Notes under the pieces: model-generated
Seen by the model: the letters and a program-made list of their open reading frames with translations, nothing else
What the model was told of the DNA's origin: nothing
The model's database searches: none
Assembly (NCBI GenBank): GCA_050011095.1
Contig: JBEKJU010000005.1
Span: forward strand, 1-31,177
Length of the DNA: 31,177 bases
Direction: 5' to 3'
DNA from: JBEKJU01 sp050011095
Lineage (GTDB): Bacteria > Desulfobacterota > Syntrophorhabdia > Syntrophorhabdales > WCHB1-27
Translations under genes and position numbers: made by a program
Shown: piece by piece, positions 24,137 to 31,177 of the stretch
Layout of the letters: every line of letters starts with the position of its first letter
Numbering within the stretch: the first letter of the stretch is position 1

Positions 24137-25077
24137 GCCACCACCCCCCGCACGGCCTCTATCTCCGCCATCGTTTCCACGTGGTAGCAGGGGATATCGG
24201 GCATTATCCTCTTCATCATGTTCGTGAGCACCTTCTGCGGCCCCACCTCAAGGAAAAGCTCGACGCCTAGGGAGCCCATATTCCTCACACAGCCCTCCCA
24301 ATAAACCGGCGAGAACATCTGGCGGAACAGGAGGTCGACGACCTTTTCGCTCTCCTGGTTCGGGACGGCGTCGACGTTTGAGACAACGGGCACCTTCATC
24401 GGTGAGAAGACCGCCCGCTCAAGCTCCTTCCGCAGCTCCGCGGCCGCCGGCCTCATGAGGGGGCTATGGAAGGGACCCGATACATTGAGGAAGATCGCCT
24501 TCTTGTAGCCCTTTCCCTTGAGCCGCTCGACCACCTCCTTGAGGGCGCCCGCATGACCGGAGAGGACTAGCTGGTCCGGTGTGTTGAAGTTGGCGGGACG
24601 TACCAGGTAATCATCCCTCGAGACGCTCCCGCATGCCTCTTCCACCACCTCCCGCACGGGGCCCATGAGGGCAACCATGCCGCCGAGACCGGCCGGGCAG
24701 GCCTCTTCCATGAGAAGGCCCCTTTTTCGGGTCAACCGCACCGCATCCTTAAAGGACAGGAGCCCGCTCGCGAGGAGCGCCGTGTATTCACCGACACTGT
24801 GGCCGGCGAGGAGATAGGGCGTCACCTTCATCTCCTTGTTCAGGACGGCCCATATTGCGTAGCTCACGAGGAGGACCGCCGGTTGCGTGTTGTAGGTCTT
24901 CCGGAGCTCCTCCTCAGGCCCGTGGAAGCAGAGCTTAGAGAGGTTGACGCCGAGCGCCCTGTCGGCCGATTCGAACAACTCCCTCACATATTCGAACCGG
25001 TCGTAAAGCTCCTCGCCCATCCCGACATATTGAGACCCCTGTCCCGGAAAAACCACCCCTATCTTTTTCATTATCAT
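24133..25077 (-). CDS. fabD: Malonyl-CoA:ACP transacylase
   Basis: FabD loads malonyl groups on ACP; 314 residues. Motifs: VVFPGQGSQYVGMGEEL, the nucleophile Ser94 in AGHSVGEYTAL, and His204 in VSGPFHSPLM. Two in-frame ATGs (25077 and 25071) are possible; the first overlaps the upstream acyl-CoA dehydrogenase stop as ATGA and is kept for that reason, while the second gives the more usual MKKIGVVFPGQG start. Its upstream neighbour in related bacteria is normally fabH; here it is an acyl-CoA dehydrogenase. Confidence 0.95.
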   Translation of the reverse strand: MIMKKIGVVFPGQGSQYVGMGEELYDRFEYVRELFESADRALGVNLSKLCFHGPEEELRKTYNTQPAVLLVSYAIWAVLNKEMKVTPYLLAGHSVGEYTALLASGLLSFKDAVRLTRKRGLLMEEACPAGLGGMVALMGPVREVVEEACGSVSRDDYLVRPANFNTPDQLVLSGHAGALKEVVERLKGKGYKKAIFLNVSGPFHSPLMRPAAAELRKELERAVFSPMKVPVVSNVDAVPNQESEKVVDLLFRQMFSPVYWEGCVRNMGSLGVELFLEVGPQKVLTNMMKRIMPDIPCYHVETMAEIEAVRGVVA

Positions 25078-26234
25078 CTCTTCTTCGATGCCGCTTCTTT
25101 TATCAGCTCAAGGGCAATGACGTTTCTCTGGATCTGGTTGGTTCCTTCGTATATCTGGAGGATCTTCGCGTCCCTCATCATCTTCTCGATGGGATATTCC
25201 CGCATGTACCCGTAACCTCCGAATATCTGCAACGCGTCTACCGTCACCTTCATCGCCACGTCGCTCGGGAAAACCTTGCTCATGGCCGAAACCTTCGAGA
25301 AGTCCCTCGGGTTGCTGTCGATATAGCGGGCAACCGCGTAGACGAGGGCCCGAGCGGCCTCTATGTGTATGGCCATATCCGCCAGCATGTGCTGCACTGC
25401 CTGGAAGGATATGATCTTTTTTTCGAACTGTTCCCTTTCTTTTGCATAGGCAATCGCGGCCTCGAACGCCCCCTGCGCGACCCCCAGGCCCTGAGCCCCG
25501 ATGCCCGGACGCGTCCGGTCGAAGGTCCTCATGGCCAGGATAAAACCCATGCCCTCCCTACCTATAACATTTTCCTTCGGAACTTTGCAATCCTGAAAAA
25601 CAAGCTCCCTCGTAGCCGACGCCCTGATGCCGAGCTTCTTCTCCTTCTTCCCGAACGAAAAGCCTTCCATCCCCTTTTCAACAATGAACGCCGTCGCCCC
25701 CCGGCCGCCCCTGGAGCGGTCCGTCATGGCGATGACGGAGTATATCTCCGCCTCTCCCCCGTTCGTAATCCATTGTTTGGTGCCGTTCAGGATATACTCG
25801 TCCCCTACCCGGCGCGCCTCGGTCCGGATGCCCGCCGCGTCGCTCCCCGCGTTCGCCTCTGTCAGGCCAAAGGCCGCAAGCCGCTTCCCCCTCGCCACAT
25901 CGGTCAGGTATTTCCGCTTCTGCTCCTCACTCCCCCCCAGGAGGATCGGATAGGAGCCGAGGAGACTCGCCGCGTAGCTCACCGACACACCCAGGCAGCC
26001 CCTGCTCAATTCCTCGACGACAATGCAGTTCTCAAATGAACCGCCGCCCAGCCCGCCGTACGCCTCGGGTATGCTTACGCCAAAGAGACCCGTATCGGCG
26101 CAGGACCGCATGATCTCCCAGGGGAAGGTCTCTGTCTCGTCCAGCTCGGCCCTCACCGGGAGTATCCTTTCCTCGGCGATCCTGCGCGCAAGCTTCTTGA
26201 TCTCTCTTTGATCCTCCGTCAGAAAATAGTCCAT
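25074..26234 (-). CDS. Acyl-CoA dehydrogenase in the fabH position
   Basis: A 386-residue FAD-dependent acyl-CoA dehydrogenase. N-terminal helical domain, then the FAD/substrate segments FGLTEANAGSDAAGIRT and KQWITNGGEAEIY, and a C-terminal helical domain with the catalytic base Glu363 in QIYEGTNQIQRNVIA, the position used by short/medium-chain enzymes. No feature suggests loss of activity. It starts at ATG 26234 behind AAGGAG, one base after the plsX stop, and overlaps fabD, so it is firmly inside the lipid synthesis operon rather than beside it. Such enzymes normally work in beta-oxidation with ETF; within a synthesis operon it might saturate or recycle acyl chains, but this is inference. 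The acyl specificity cannot be read. Confidence 0.93.
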   Translation of the reverse strand: MDYFLTEDQREIKKLARRIAEERILPVRAELDETETFPWEIMRSCADTGLFGVSIPEAYGGLGGGSFENCIVVEELSRGCLGVSVSYAASLLGSYPILLGGSEEQKRKYLTDVARGKRLAAFGLTEANAGSDAAGIRTEARRVGDEYILNGTKQWITNGGEAEIYSVIAMTDRSRGGRGATAFIVEKGMEGFSFGKKEKKLGIRASATRELVFQDCKVPKENVIGREGMGFILAMRTFDRTRPGIGAQGLGVAQGAFEAAIAYAKEREQFEKKIISFQAVQHMLADMAIHIEAARALVYAVARYIDSNPRDFSKVSAMSKVFPSDVAMKVTVDALQIFGGYGYMREYPIEKMMRDAKILQIYEGTNQIQRNVIALELIKEAASKKR

Positions 26235-26235
26235 A

Positions 26236-27249
26236 CTAGTGCTCCTTGCTCCTTGAAAGGGAAGAGTAATCCTGCATCGCGTCCTTTATGCGCCCGTTGA
26301 GGTTCTTTCCAATGAATCCTTTTGCCTGCAATATGGCGTTCTTGATCGCCCGCTCGTTCGACTTCCCGTGGCAGATGATGCAGACCCCGTCCACCCCGAG
26401 CAAAGGGGCGCCACCGTACTCCGAGTAATCTACCATGCGGGAAAGGGCCTTGAAAACGCCGGAAAGGAGCAGGTAGCCCAGTTTCGCCCTTATACTCCCG
26501 CGGATCTTCTCTTTCAGTACCCCGATTATCGCCTCGCCCGTGCCTTCGCTCACCTTGAGGGCCACGTTCCCGACAAAGCCGTCGGTTATCACCACGTCCG
26601 CCATCCCGTTGTGCAGGTCCGTTCCCTCTATGTAGCCCATGTAGTTGATATTGCTGACGCCCTTGAGGAGCGCGTGGGTCTCCCGCGTCAGCTCGTTTCC
26701 CTTCGTCTCTTCCTCCCCGTTGGCGAGGATGCCGATCCTCGGCGTCTCGACGCCGAGCGCATATTTCGCGAACACACCGCCCATGATCGCGAACTGGACG
26801 AGGTGTGACGGACGGCAGTCGACCGTGCCCCCCGCATCCAGGAGGACCGACATGGTCCCCTTGATATTCGGATGTATGGTGAGGATCGCGGGTCTTTCGA
26901 CACCGGGAACCCGACCCAGGGTGAAGATCGCGAACGCCATGGCGGCACCGGAATTGCCTGCCGAAACGACCGCCTGCACCCGCCCTGACTTGAGCAGTCC
27001 AAAGGCCTTGCTGATCGAAGAATCCTTCTTTCGGCGCAACGCAGTCGACGGCGATTCCTTCATCTCGACGCACACGGGGGTATGGACGATCTCGATGCCG
27101 GATTTCGTTCTGAGCAAAGGGGCGATCACGTTCTCATCGCCGACGAGCACGACTTCCCCGACCTTCTCGCGAACGGCCGCCTCGGCCCCTCTCACGACGG
27201 CGAGGGGGGCATGGTCCCCGCCCATGGCATCAACCGCAATTTTCACCAT
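26236..27249 (-). CDS. plsX: Phosphate acyltransferase PlsX
   Basis: PlsX makes acyl-phosphate from acyl-ACP for PlsY, the first step of phospholipid synthesis; 337 residues, normal. Hallmarks: KIAVDAMGGDHAPLAVVRGAE at the start, SALRRK-type KDSSISKAF region, VSAGNSGAAMA, LLDAGGTVDCRP and YMGYIEGTD. It lies 5 bp after rpmF and one base before the acyl-CoA dehydrogenase gene. Confidence 0.96.
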   Translation of the reverse strand: MVKIAVDAMGGDHAPLAVVRGAEAAVREKVGEVVLVGDENVIAPLLRTKSGIEIVHTPVCVEMKESPSTALRRKKDSSISKAFGLLKSGRVQAVVSAGNSGAAMAFAIFTLGRVPGVERPAILTIHPNIKGTMSVLLDAGGTVDCRPSHLVQFAIMGGVFAKYALGVETPRIGILANGEEETKGNELTRETHALLKGVSNINYMGYIEGTDLHNGMADVVITDGFVGNVALKVSEGTGEAIIGVLKEKIRGSIRAKLGYLLLSGVFKALSRMVDYSEYGGAPLLGVDGVCIICHGKSNERAIKNAILQAKGFIGKNLNGRIKDAMQDYSSLSRSKEH

Positions 27250-27254
27250 GCGCG

Positions 27255-27437
27255 CTAGAGTTCTTCGACCGCCAGGTATTTCTTGCCCTTATAGGTTCCG
27301 CACTTCGCGCAAACCCGGTGGGGCAGGGTGGGCTCCTTGCAGGTGGGACAGAGGATCACGCCGGGGGACGAAAGCTTATAGTGCGTCCTCCTCTTGTCTC
27401 TCCGTGACTTCGATGTCTTCCTTTTTGGAACAGGCAT
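27255..27437 (-). CDS. rpmF: Ribosomal protein bL32
   Basis: A 60-residue bL32 with the basic N-terminus MPVPKRKTSKSRRDKRR and a four-cysteine zinc ribbon (Cys30, Cys33, Cys43, Cys46), the zinc-containing C+ form. AAGGAG precedes ATG 27437. The rpmF-plsX pair is a very conserved coupling of ribosome and lipid genes. Confidence 0.97.
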   Translation of the reverse strand: MPVPKRKTSKSRRDKRRTHYKLSSPGVILCPTCKEPTLPHRVCAKCGTYKGKKYLAVEEL

Positions 27438-27447
27438 GGTTTTCTCC

Positions 27448-27969
27448 TTACCGGTCTTTAAGAAATGATTTCAGTTTGTCTCCCAGGGCCGTTGTGCCGC
27501 TCTTCTCGCAGCGACACGCCTCCAGGTTCAGGTTCTTCCCGCAATTCGGACACATGCCCTTGCATGACTCCGAGCAGAGGGCCTTTATCGGCATATTCAG
27601 CATGACCTCGTCAAAAACATAGGGGTCGATGTCCAGTTCTTCCCCCTCGAAATAGTATACGTTCATCTCTTCAGTCTTTAATTCGACCTCGGCCGCGGCC
27701 GGCGCCTTTTTCCTCGGCCGCAGCTCTATATCGAGCCTCGACAAGACGGAAAAGGCAAACCGGTCGAGACAGCGGTCGCAGGTCAGGGAGAGCCGCGCCT
27801 CCACGGGCCCGCGGACCCATATGCTGTCCCCAGCCTTTTGCAGGATCAACTCGTACTCAATGGGCGACAAAAAAGAGATATCCGTGTCCTCCGGTCTCTT
27901 GAACCTGGCGCCGTCCAGTGCTCCCTTGACCGATATGCTTTCCTCTATATCGTAAAGTTTGATAATCAT
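27448..27969 (-). CDS. DUF177 (YceD-like) protein, first gene of the operon
   Basis: A 173-residue DUF177/YceD family protein, the usual neighbour upstream of rpmF; the plant relative takes part in 23S rRNA accumulation. Conserved features are LSLTCDRCLDRF (Cys64, Cys67) and the C-terminal ALCSESCKGMCPNCGKN. This one has an unusually cysteine-rich tail (Cys132, 136, 140, 143, 152, 154), probably metal-binding. The start is ATG 27969 with AGGAAA upstream, about 20 nt after the predicted transcription start. It leads the nineteen-gene run. Confidence 0.9.
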   Translation of the reverse strand: MIIKLYDIEESISVKGALDGARFKRPEDTDISFLSPIEYELILQKAGDSIWVRGPVEARLSLTCDRCLDRFAFSVLSRLDIELRPRKKAPAAAEVELKTEEMNVYYFEGEELDIDPYVFDEVMLNMPIKALCSESCKGMCPNCGKNLNLEACRCEKSGTTALGDKLKSFLKDR

Positions 27970-27995
27970 TGATTGTTTCCTGTTTTGAGTCTAAC

Positions 27996-28024
27996 AATAT
28001 AAGGGTTTAACCCGTGATTGTCAA
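27996..28024 (-). promoter_or_regulatory. Promoter of the lipid/riboflavin operon with dyad in spacer
   Basis: On the minus strand TTGACA (28024-28019) and TATATT (28001-27996) are separated by exactly 17 bp. The spacer contains GGGTTAAACCC (28013-28003), a 5+5 inverted repeat around one central base. Predicted start is near 27989. A regulator sitting in the spacer would block RNA polymerase; which regulator is unknown. Confidence 0.8.
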
Positions 28025-28275
28025 GCAAATTAACCGCGCCATTCCTCCACTTTGGACCTCTCCGGGGACGGACGGGCGCGGCCCGTGGGTGCGGGCGCCC
28101 GGCTGCCCGGTCACGAATGGCGATGGAGAGGGGATGGGCCACCTTCCCGCGTGGTCGAACGAGGCCGAAGGGGGGACCTGTTTCCGGCCGCGCATCGCGG
28201 ACAATATACCCGCGTGGCCTCGCCCGCATTCCTTGCAGGCGGTCCGACCTTTTTGGAATATGTCGCTCCCGCTGG

Positions 28276-28304
28276 TTGACAAAAGATAGGGTCGTTACCA
28301 GATT
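28276..28304 (+). promoter_or_regulatory. Weak candidate promoter for the polysaccharide operon
   Basis: A perfect TTGACA (28276-28281) is followed 17 bp later by CAGATT (28299-28304), which matches the -10 consensus at only three positions. If used, it gives a leader of about 250 nt that includes the ops-like element. No better + strand promoter was found nearer the gene. Confidence 0.3.
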
Positions 28305-28461
28305 GTTCATAGGGGCTGGGGGTTCCCACGAAGGAAAACGGGTTCGACCAATTCCCGGGGCGCCCCTCATAATCGTTCGTCATGTCAGTTCATAATTTCC
28401 CCCGCCACAACTGAAAGGCCATGCTCGTGGTTCCCTGGCCGGAAAGCGGCTCGGGATAAAC

Positions 28462-28474
28462 GGCGGTAGCCTGT
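28462..28474 (+). promoter_or_regulatory. ops-like antitermination element
   Basis: GGCGGTAGCCTGT on the + strand, about 85 bp before the polysaccharide gene start. It contains the 8-base ops core GGCGGTAG and the GC-GGTA-GC mini-hairpin; the E. coli element reads GGCGGTAGCGTGC. In enterobacteria ops pauses RNA polymerase and recruits the NusG paralogue RfaH in surface-polysaccharide operons. The bare 8-mer also occurs elsewhere in the window inside genes, so position and the extended match carry the argument. Confidence 0.5.
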
Positions 28475-28557
28475 CCACGTGAGTCGCCGGCTGCTCGCGA
28501 GAGCCGCCAAGGAAACACGAAAAGATTCAACACGTTTCTCATCAAAGGGAGTTTGTT

Positions 28558-30465
28558 ATGGCAATACTCGCGCATCCGCAGATATTCCCGAACGCCTTCA
28601 CGGACTTCAGGCGAACAATGGTCATGGCCTCCGATATGGCGCTGATATGCCTCTCGTACTTTGCGGCCTTTGCCATTCGGTTCGAGATGGGCATCCCTCC
28701 CGGATATCTGGCAATGGTGTTCCACACCCTGCCATTGGTCATAACGGTCCGTTTCGCGACCTTCTGGTACTTCGGGCTCTATAGGGGGTTCTGGAGGTTC
28801 GCGAGCGTCATCGATCTCTTTCAGGTCGTCAAATCGGTCCTGGTCAGTTCGGTCCTCCTCATCCTCACCTTCTATTTCATGAACCAGTACGACGGTTATC
28901 CGAGGAGCATCTTCCTCATCGACGCCCTTTGCCTGGTCGCCCTTGTAGGTGGCTCCAGACTCTTTATCCCCTTCCTCAAGGAGATAAAGCGTGCCCACGA
29001 TCCGGGAGGCAAGAGGATCATGATCGTCGGGGCCGGCTCCGCGGGCGAGTCCATTCTCCAGCAGATAATCGGGACGCCCTCCCTCCACTACAAGCCGGTG
29101 GGGCTCATCGATGACGACCCGAAGAAGATCGGCTCCGCCATTCACGGCGTCAAGGTGCTCGGGGATTCGACGAGGATCCCGGAGGTCGTAAAACGCCTTC
29201 GCGTGGAAGAGATCATTCTCGCGATACCCTCGGCGACGGGCAGCCAGATGCGGCGGATAGTCAACATGTGCAAGGAGTGCGGGGTCACCCACAAGACGCT
29301 CCCCACCATCGCGGACATCATGGACGGGAGGGCGAATGTCGGCGCCCTGCGGGATGTCGATTTCGTCGACCTGATCGGGCGTCCCCCTGTCAAACTGGAC
29401 ATGAACGGCATCAGGGACTACCTGGGTAAAAAGACGGTCCTCGTGACCGGGGCAGGGGGCTCGATAGGCTCGGAATTATGCCGCCAGATTGTCAGGTTCG
29501 AGCCGCGGGAGATCATCCTCATGGACAGCTCCGAGGAAAACCTCTTCAAGATCCAGATGCAGCTGAAAAACGAGATGCACTTTCCGACCATATTTCCTGT
29601 GCTTGGCAGGGTTCAGAATCGCGCGCTGACCGAAAGCGTCTTCCGCAGATACCTTCCCGAGGTCGTCTTCCACGCAGCTGCCTGCAAACACGTGCCCATG
29701 GTCGAGATCAACCCCTGGGAGGCCATCTTCAACAACGTCATGGCGAGCCAGGTGCTCACCGACCTTGCAGTGGAGCACGGAGTTCAGCAATGCGTCCTCG
29801 TCTCAACCGACAAGGCGGTGCAGCCCAACAACGTCATGGGCGCCACGAAGCGCGTCACGGAAATGATGGTCCACAGCCTCGGCGGCCCGGGCTCCCGGTT
29901 CATGGCCGTCAGGTTCGGGAACGTCGTCGGTTCTTCAGGGTCGGTCATCCCCCTTTTCAGGAAGCAGATCGAGTATGGAGGCCCCGTGACAGTGACGGAG
30001 CCGGAGGTGACCCGCTACTTCATGACCATTCCCGAGGCCGCCCAGTTGATCCTCCAGGCCGCTTCTCTCGGCAAGGGGGGCGAGATCTTCGTCCTGGACA
30101 TGGGAACGCCCGTGAAGATCGTCGATCTTGCGACGGACCTCATACGGCTTTCGGGCAAGGAACCGGGGAGGGATATCGAGATCGTATTCACCGGCCTCAG
30201 GGAAGGAGAGAAACTCCACGAGAGGCTTATAACGGAGGACGAGAACCTGTCGCCCACGAGCCACGACAAGATCCTGGTCCTCAGAAACGGGGCCAGCCAC
30301 AACGGATTCCAGTCGAGGGCCGACTTCAGGAACTGGCTCCGCGGGAAGCTGGAGGAGCTGAACGGGGCCGCCCTCGCGATGGACGCCAAGGGGATAAAAC
30401 AGAAACTCCAGGAGATCGTGCCGGAGTACACGCCCCACGACATCCAGAGCATCCTTATGAACTGA
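28558..30465 (+). CDS. CapD/WbpM-family membrane nucleotide-sugar 4,6-dehydratase
   Basis: A 635-residue protein of the WbpM/PglF/CapD type, which turns UDP-GlcNAc into a 4-keto-6-deoxy sugar for glycans. Residues about 20-135 form four membrane helices. Residues 150-285 are a first Rossmann domain (IMIVGAGSAGESI). Residues 290-600 are the catalytic extended SDR domain with VTGAGGSIGSELCRQ (297-310), STDKAV (Asp418, Lys419) and NVMGATK, where Met427 and Lys431 match the MxxxK that replaces YxxxK in WbpM. LREGEKLHERLI marks the C-terminus. AAAGGGAG lies upstream of ATG 28558. It heads a polysaccharide operon and is followed 16 bp later by a sugar-phosphate transferase. The exact product (which epimer or sugar) is not resolved. 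Confidence 0.92.
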   Translation: MAILAHPQIFPNAFTDFRRTMVMASDMALICLSYFAAFAIRFEMGIPPGYLAMVFHTLPLVITVRFATFWYFGLYRGFWRFASVIDLFQVVKSVLVSSVLLILTFYFMNQYDGYPRSIFLIDALCLVALVGGSRLFIPFLKEIKRAHDPGGKRIMIVGAGSAGESILQQIIGTPSLHYKPVGLIDDDPKKIGSAIHGVKVLGDSTRIPEVVKRLRVEEIILAIPSATGSQMRRIVNMCKECGVTHKTLPTIADIMDGRANVGALRDVDFVDLIGRPPVKLDMNGIRDYLGKKTVLVTGAGGSIGSELCRQIVRFEPREIILMDSSEENLFKIQMQLKNEMHFPTIFPVLGRVQNRALTESVFRRYLPEVVFHAAACKHVPMVEINPWEAIFNNVMASQVLTDLAVEHGVQQCVLVSTDKAVQPNNVMGATKRVTEMMVHSLGGPGSRFMAVRFGNVVGSSGSVIPLFRKQIEYGGPVTVTEPEVTRYFMTIPEAAQLILQAASLGKGGEIFVLDMGTPVKIVDLATDLIRLSGKEPGRDIEIVFTGLREGEKLHERLITEDENLSPTSHDKILVLRNGASHNGFQSRADFRNWLRGKLEELNGAALAMDAKGIKQKLQEIVPEYTPHDIQSILMN

Positions 30466-30481
30466 GGAAAGGAGGACACCC

Positions 30482-31177
30482 TTGAGCCTTACGCCGCCCC
30501 TCGTCGCCTTCCTCTTGTCCCTTGTGCTGACCCCGGTGACCATCGTCTTCGCAAGGAGGACGCGCCTCGTCGATGTCCCCGATGGGATGGCCCTGAAGAT
30601 CCACCGCCACCCCATACCGAATGCAGGCGGTCTTGTGCTCGCCTCCTCGGTCCTTCCGGCGATCCTCCTCTCCCTGCGCGGATGGGAGGGGCTGGAGTGG
30701 AAGATATGTGTCCTGGCGACGGGATCACTTCTCTCAGTGATGCTCGGCCTTGCGGACGATCTCAAGGATGTGAAGCCCCTGACCCGGCTTTTCCTGCAGG
30801 CGGCCCTCGGGGCCGGGGTCGGACTGGGGGGCCTCCGGCCGGATCTCTTCGCGTCCGGCCTCCTTAACTCGGTGCTCGGAATGCTCATAGTGGTAGGCGC
30901 GATGAACGCCTTCAACCTCCTTGACGGCATGGACGGCCTCGCTACGGGGGTGACGGCCATCTGCGCGGGCGCCTTCGCCGTCCTCTCCTATGCCAGGGGA
31001 GACGCGCCGGTTTTCGTCCTTGCCTCAACGATCTTTGCCGCCTTTATCGGGTTTTTGCCCTACAACTTCCACCCCGCGTCGATCTTCCTCGGGAACTCCG
31101 GCAGCTACCTTACCGGATTCCTCCTGGCTGCCCTGACGATCTTCGCATTGTCCGACTCTCCCACCCCCGCGGGGTGC
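30482..31177 (+). CDS. WecA/MraY-family undecaprenyl-phosphate sugar-1-phosphate transferase (5' part)
   Basis: The first 232 residues of a polytopic membrane transferase that moves a sugar-1-phosphate from a UDP-sugar to undecaprenyl phosphate, starting a glycan on its lipid carrier. The gene runs off the window. TTG 30482 is the start, six bases after GGAGG. Family motifs: VDVPDGMALKIHRHPIPNAGG, LGLADDLKD (Asp92, Asp93) and NAFNLLDGMDGLATG (Asp148, Asp151). The third acidic motif, normally F-x-G-D-x-GS, reads IFLGNSGS with Asn205 in place of Asp. It follows the dehydratase closely, so its substrate may be the sugar that enzyme makes; that is inference. Confidence 0.88.
   Translation, partial: MSLTPPLVAFLLSLVLTPVTIVFARRTRLVDVPDGMALKIHRHPIPNAGGLVLASSVLPAILLSLRGWEGLEWKICVLATGSLLSVMLGLADDLKDVKPLTRLFLQAALGAGVGLGGLRPDLFASGLLNSVLGMLIVVGAMNAFNLLDGMDGLATGVTAICAGAFAVLSYARGDAPVFVLASTIFAAFIGFLPYNFHPASIFLGNSGSYLTGFLLAALTIFALSDSPTPAGC

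Larger units (their letters stand above)
28025..28557. other. Long divergent intergenic region / polysaccharide operon leader
   Basis: No credible gene: short ORFs on both strands have no recognisable domain and overlap each other. It contains perfect palindromes CGGGCGCCCG (28092-28101) and GGGGCGCCCC (28357-28366), a candidate promoter at 28276, an ops-like element at 28462, and further GC-rich dyads around 28485-28505. It is probably a long untranslated leader for the polysaccharide genes. Confidence 0.55.

Noticed and set aside
26219..27073. 284-codon minus-strand frame overlapping plsX
   Set aside because: Same strand but another frame of plsX; Gly/Arg-rich without domains, while the plsX frame is fully conserved.
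28018..28395. 125-codon + strand ORF and other short ORFs in the divergent intergenic region
   Set aside because: They overlap one another in several frames, have no domain or good ribosome site, and one covers the operon promoter.
28450..28520. Possible riboswitch (cyclic-di-GMP type) in the polysaccharide leader
   Set aside because: A GGATAAACGG stretch and GC-rich stems are present, but the conserved core sequences of that class are not; the ops-like reading fits better.

Overview
The window is a GC-rich (about 60 % by eye), densely packed chromosomal segment from a Gram-negative anaerobe, most likely a Desulfobacterota/deltaproteobacterial lineage of the syntroph type. I infer this from four things: the gene order rpmF-plsX-(x)-fabD-fabG-acpP-fabF-rpiB-glyA-dCMP deaminase-nrdR-ribD-ribE-ribBA-ribH-nusB, which is familiar from that group; a selenocysteine-containing SelD; an acyl-CoA dehydrogenase inside the lipid operon; and RND/outer-membrane efflux genes and lipoproteins that need a second membrane. 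No species call is possible from sequence alone.

Layout. 1-365: 3' end of queC (+). 411-8696 (-): a small exported protein, an outer-membrane factor, a lipoprotein membrane-fusion protein and a CzcA-type RND pump, then an ECF sigma factor and a membrane anti-sigma factor. The sigma gene carries an in-frame TAG at codon 20. The anti-sigma protein is fused to a degenerate HtrA-like protease domain and TPRs. 8735-8848: two well-formed divergent sigma70-type promoters. 8889-10312 (+): a PA2779-like membrane protein, a C39-like cysteine peptidase lipoprotein and a TPR lipoprotein. 10313-10706: repeats and hairpins between convergent genes. 10707-11729 (-): selD, read through an in-frame TGA with an adjacent perfect hairpin. 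11902-13647 (+): a divergent adenine-deaminase-family amidohydrolase. 13648-13860: a second copy of the repeat, again between convergent genes.

13861-27969 (-) is one unbroken run of nineteen genes. In transcription order they are DUF177 protein, L32, PlsX, acyl-CoA dehydrogenase, FabD, FabG, AcpP, FabF, RpiB, GlyA, dCMP deaminase, NrdR, RibD, RibE, RibBA, RibH, NusB, IlvE and a YacP-like NYN protein. Many junctions overlap (ATGA, GTGA or 20-30 bp). A TTGACA-N17-TATATT promoter with an inverted repeat in its spacer stands in front of the first gene. The run links phospholipid and fatty-acid synthesis to one-carbon metabolism, nucleotide supply and complete riboflavin synthesis. The slot usually held by fabH (plsX-fabH-fabD) holds an acyl-CoA dehydrogenase instead.

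27970-28557 is a long divergent intergenic region. On the + strand it leads into a polysaccharide operon: a membrane CapD/WbpM-type nucleotide-sugar 4,6-dehydratase and the start of a WecA/MraY-family sugar-phosphate transferase cut off by the window end. The leader contains an ops-like element (GGCGGTAG core), the signal used by RfaH/NusG-paralogue antitermination in surface-polysaccharide operons.

The points most worth checking are the amber codon in the sigma factor, the pseudo-protease anti-sigma fusion, the UGA-encoded Sec in SelD, the fabH-to-acyl-CoA-dehydrogenase replacement, and the ops-like leader.
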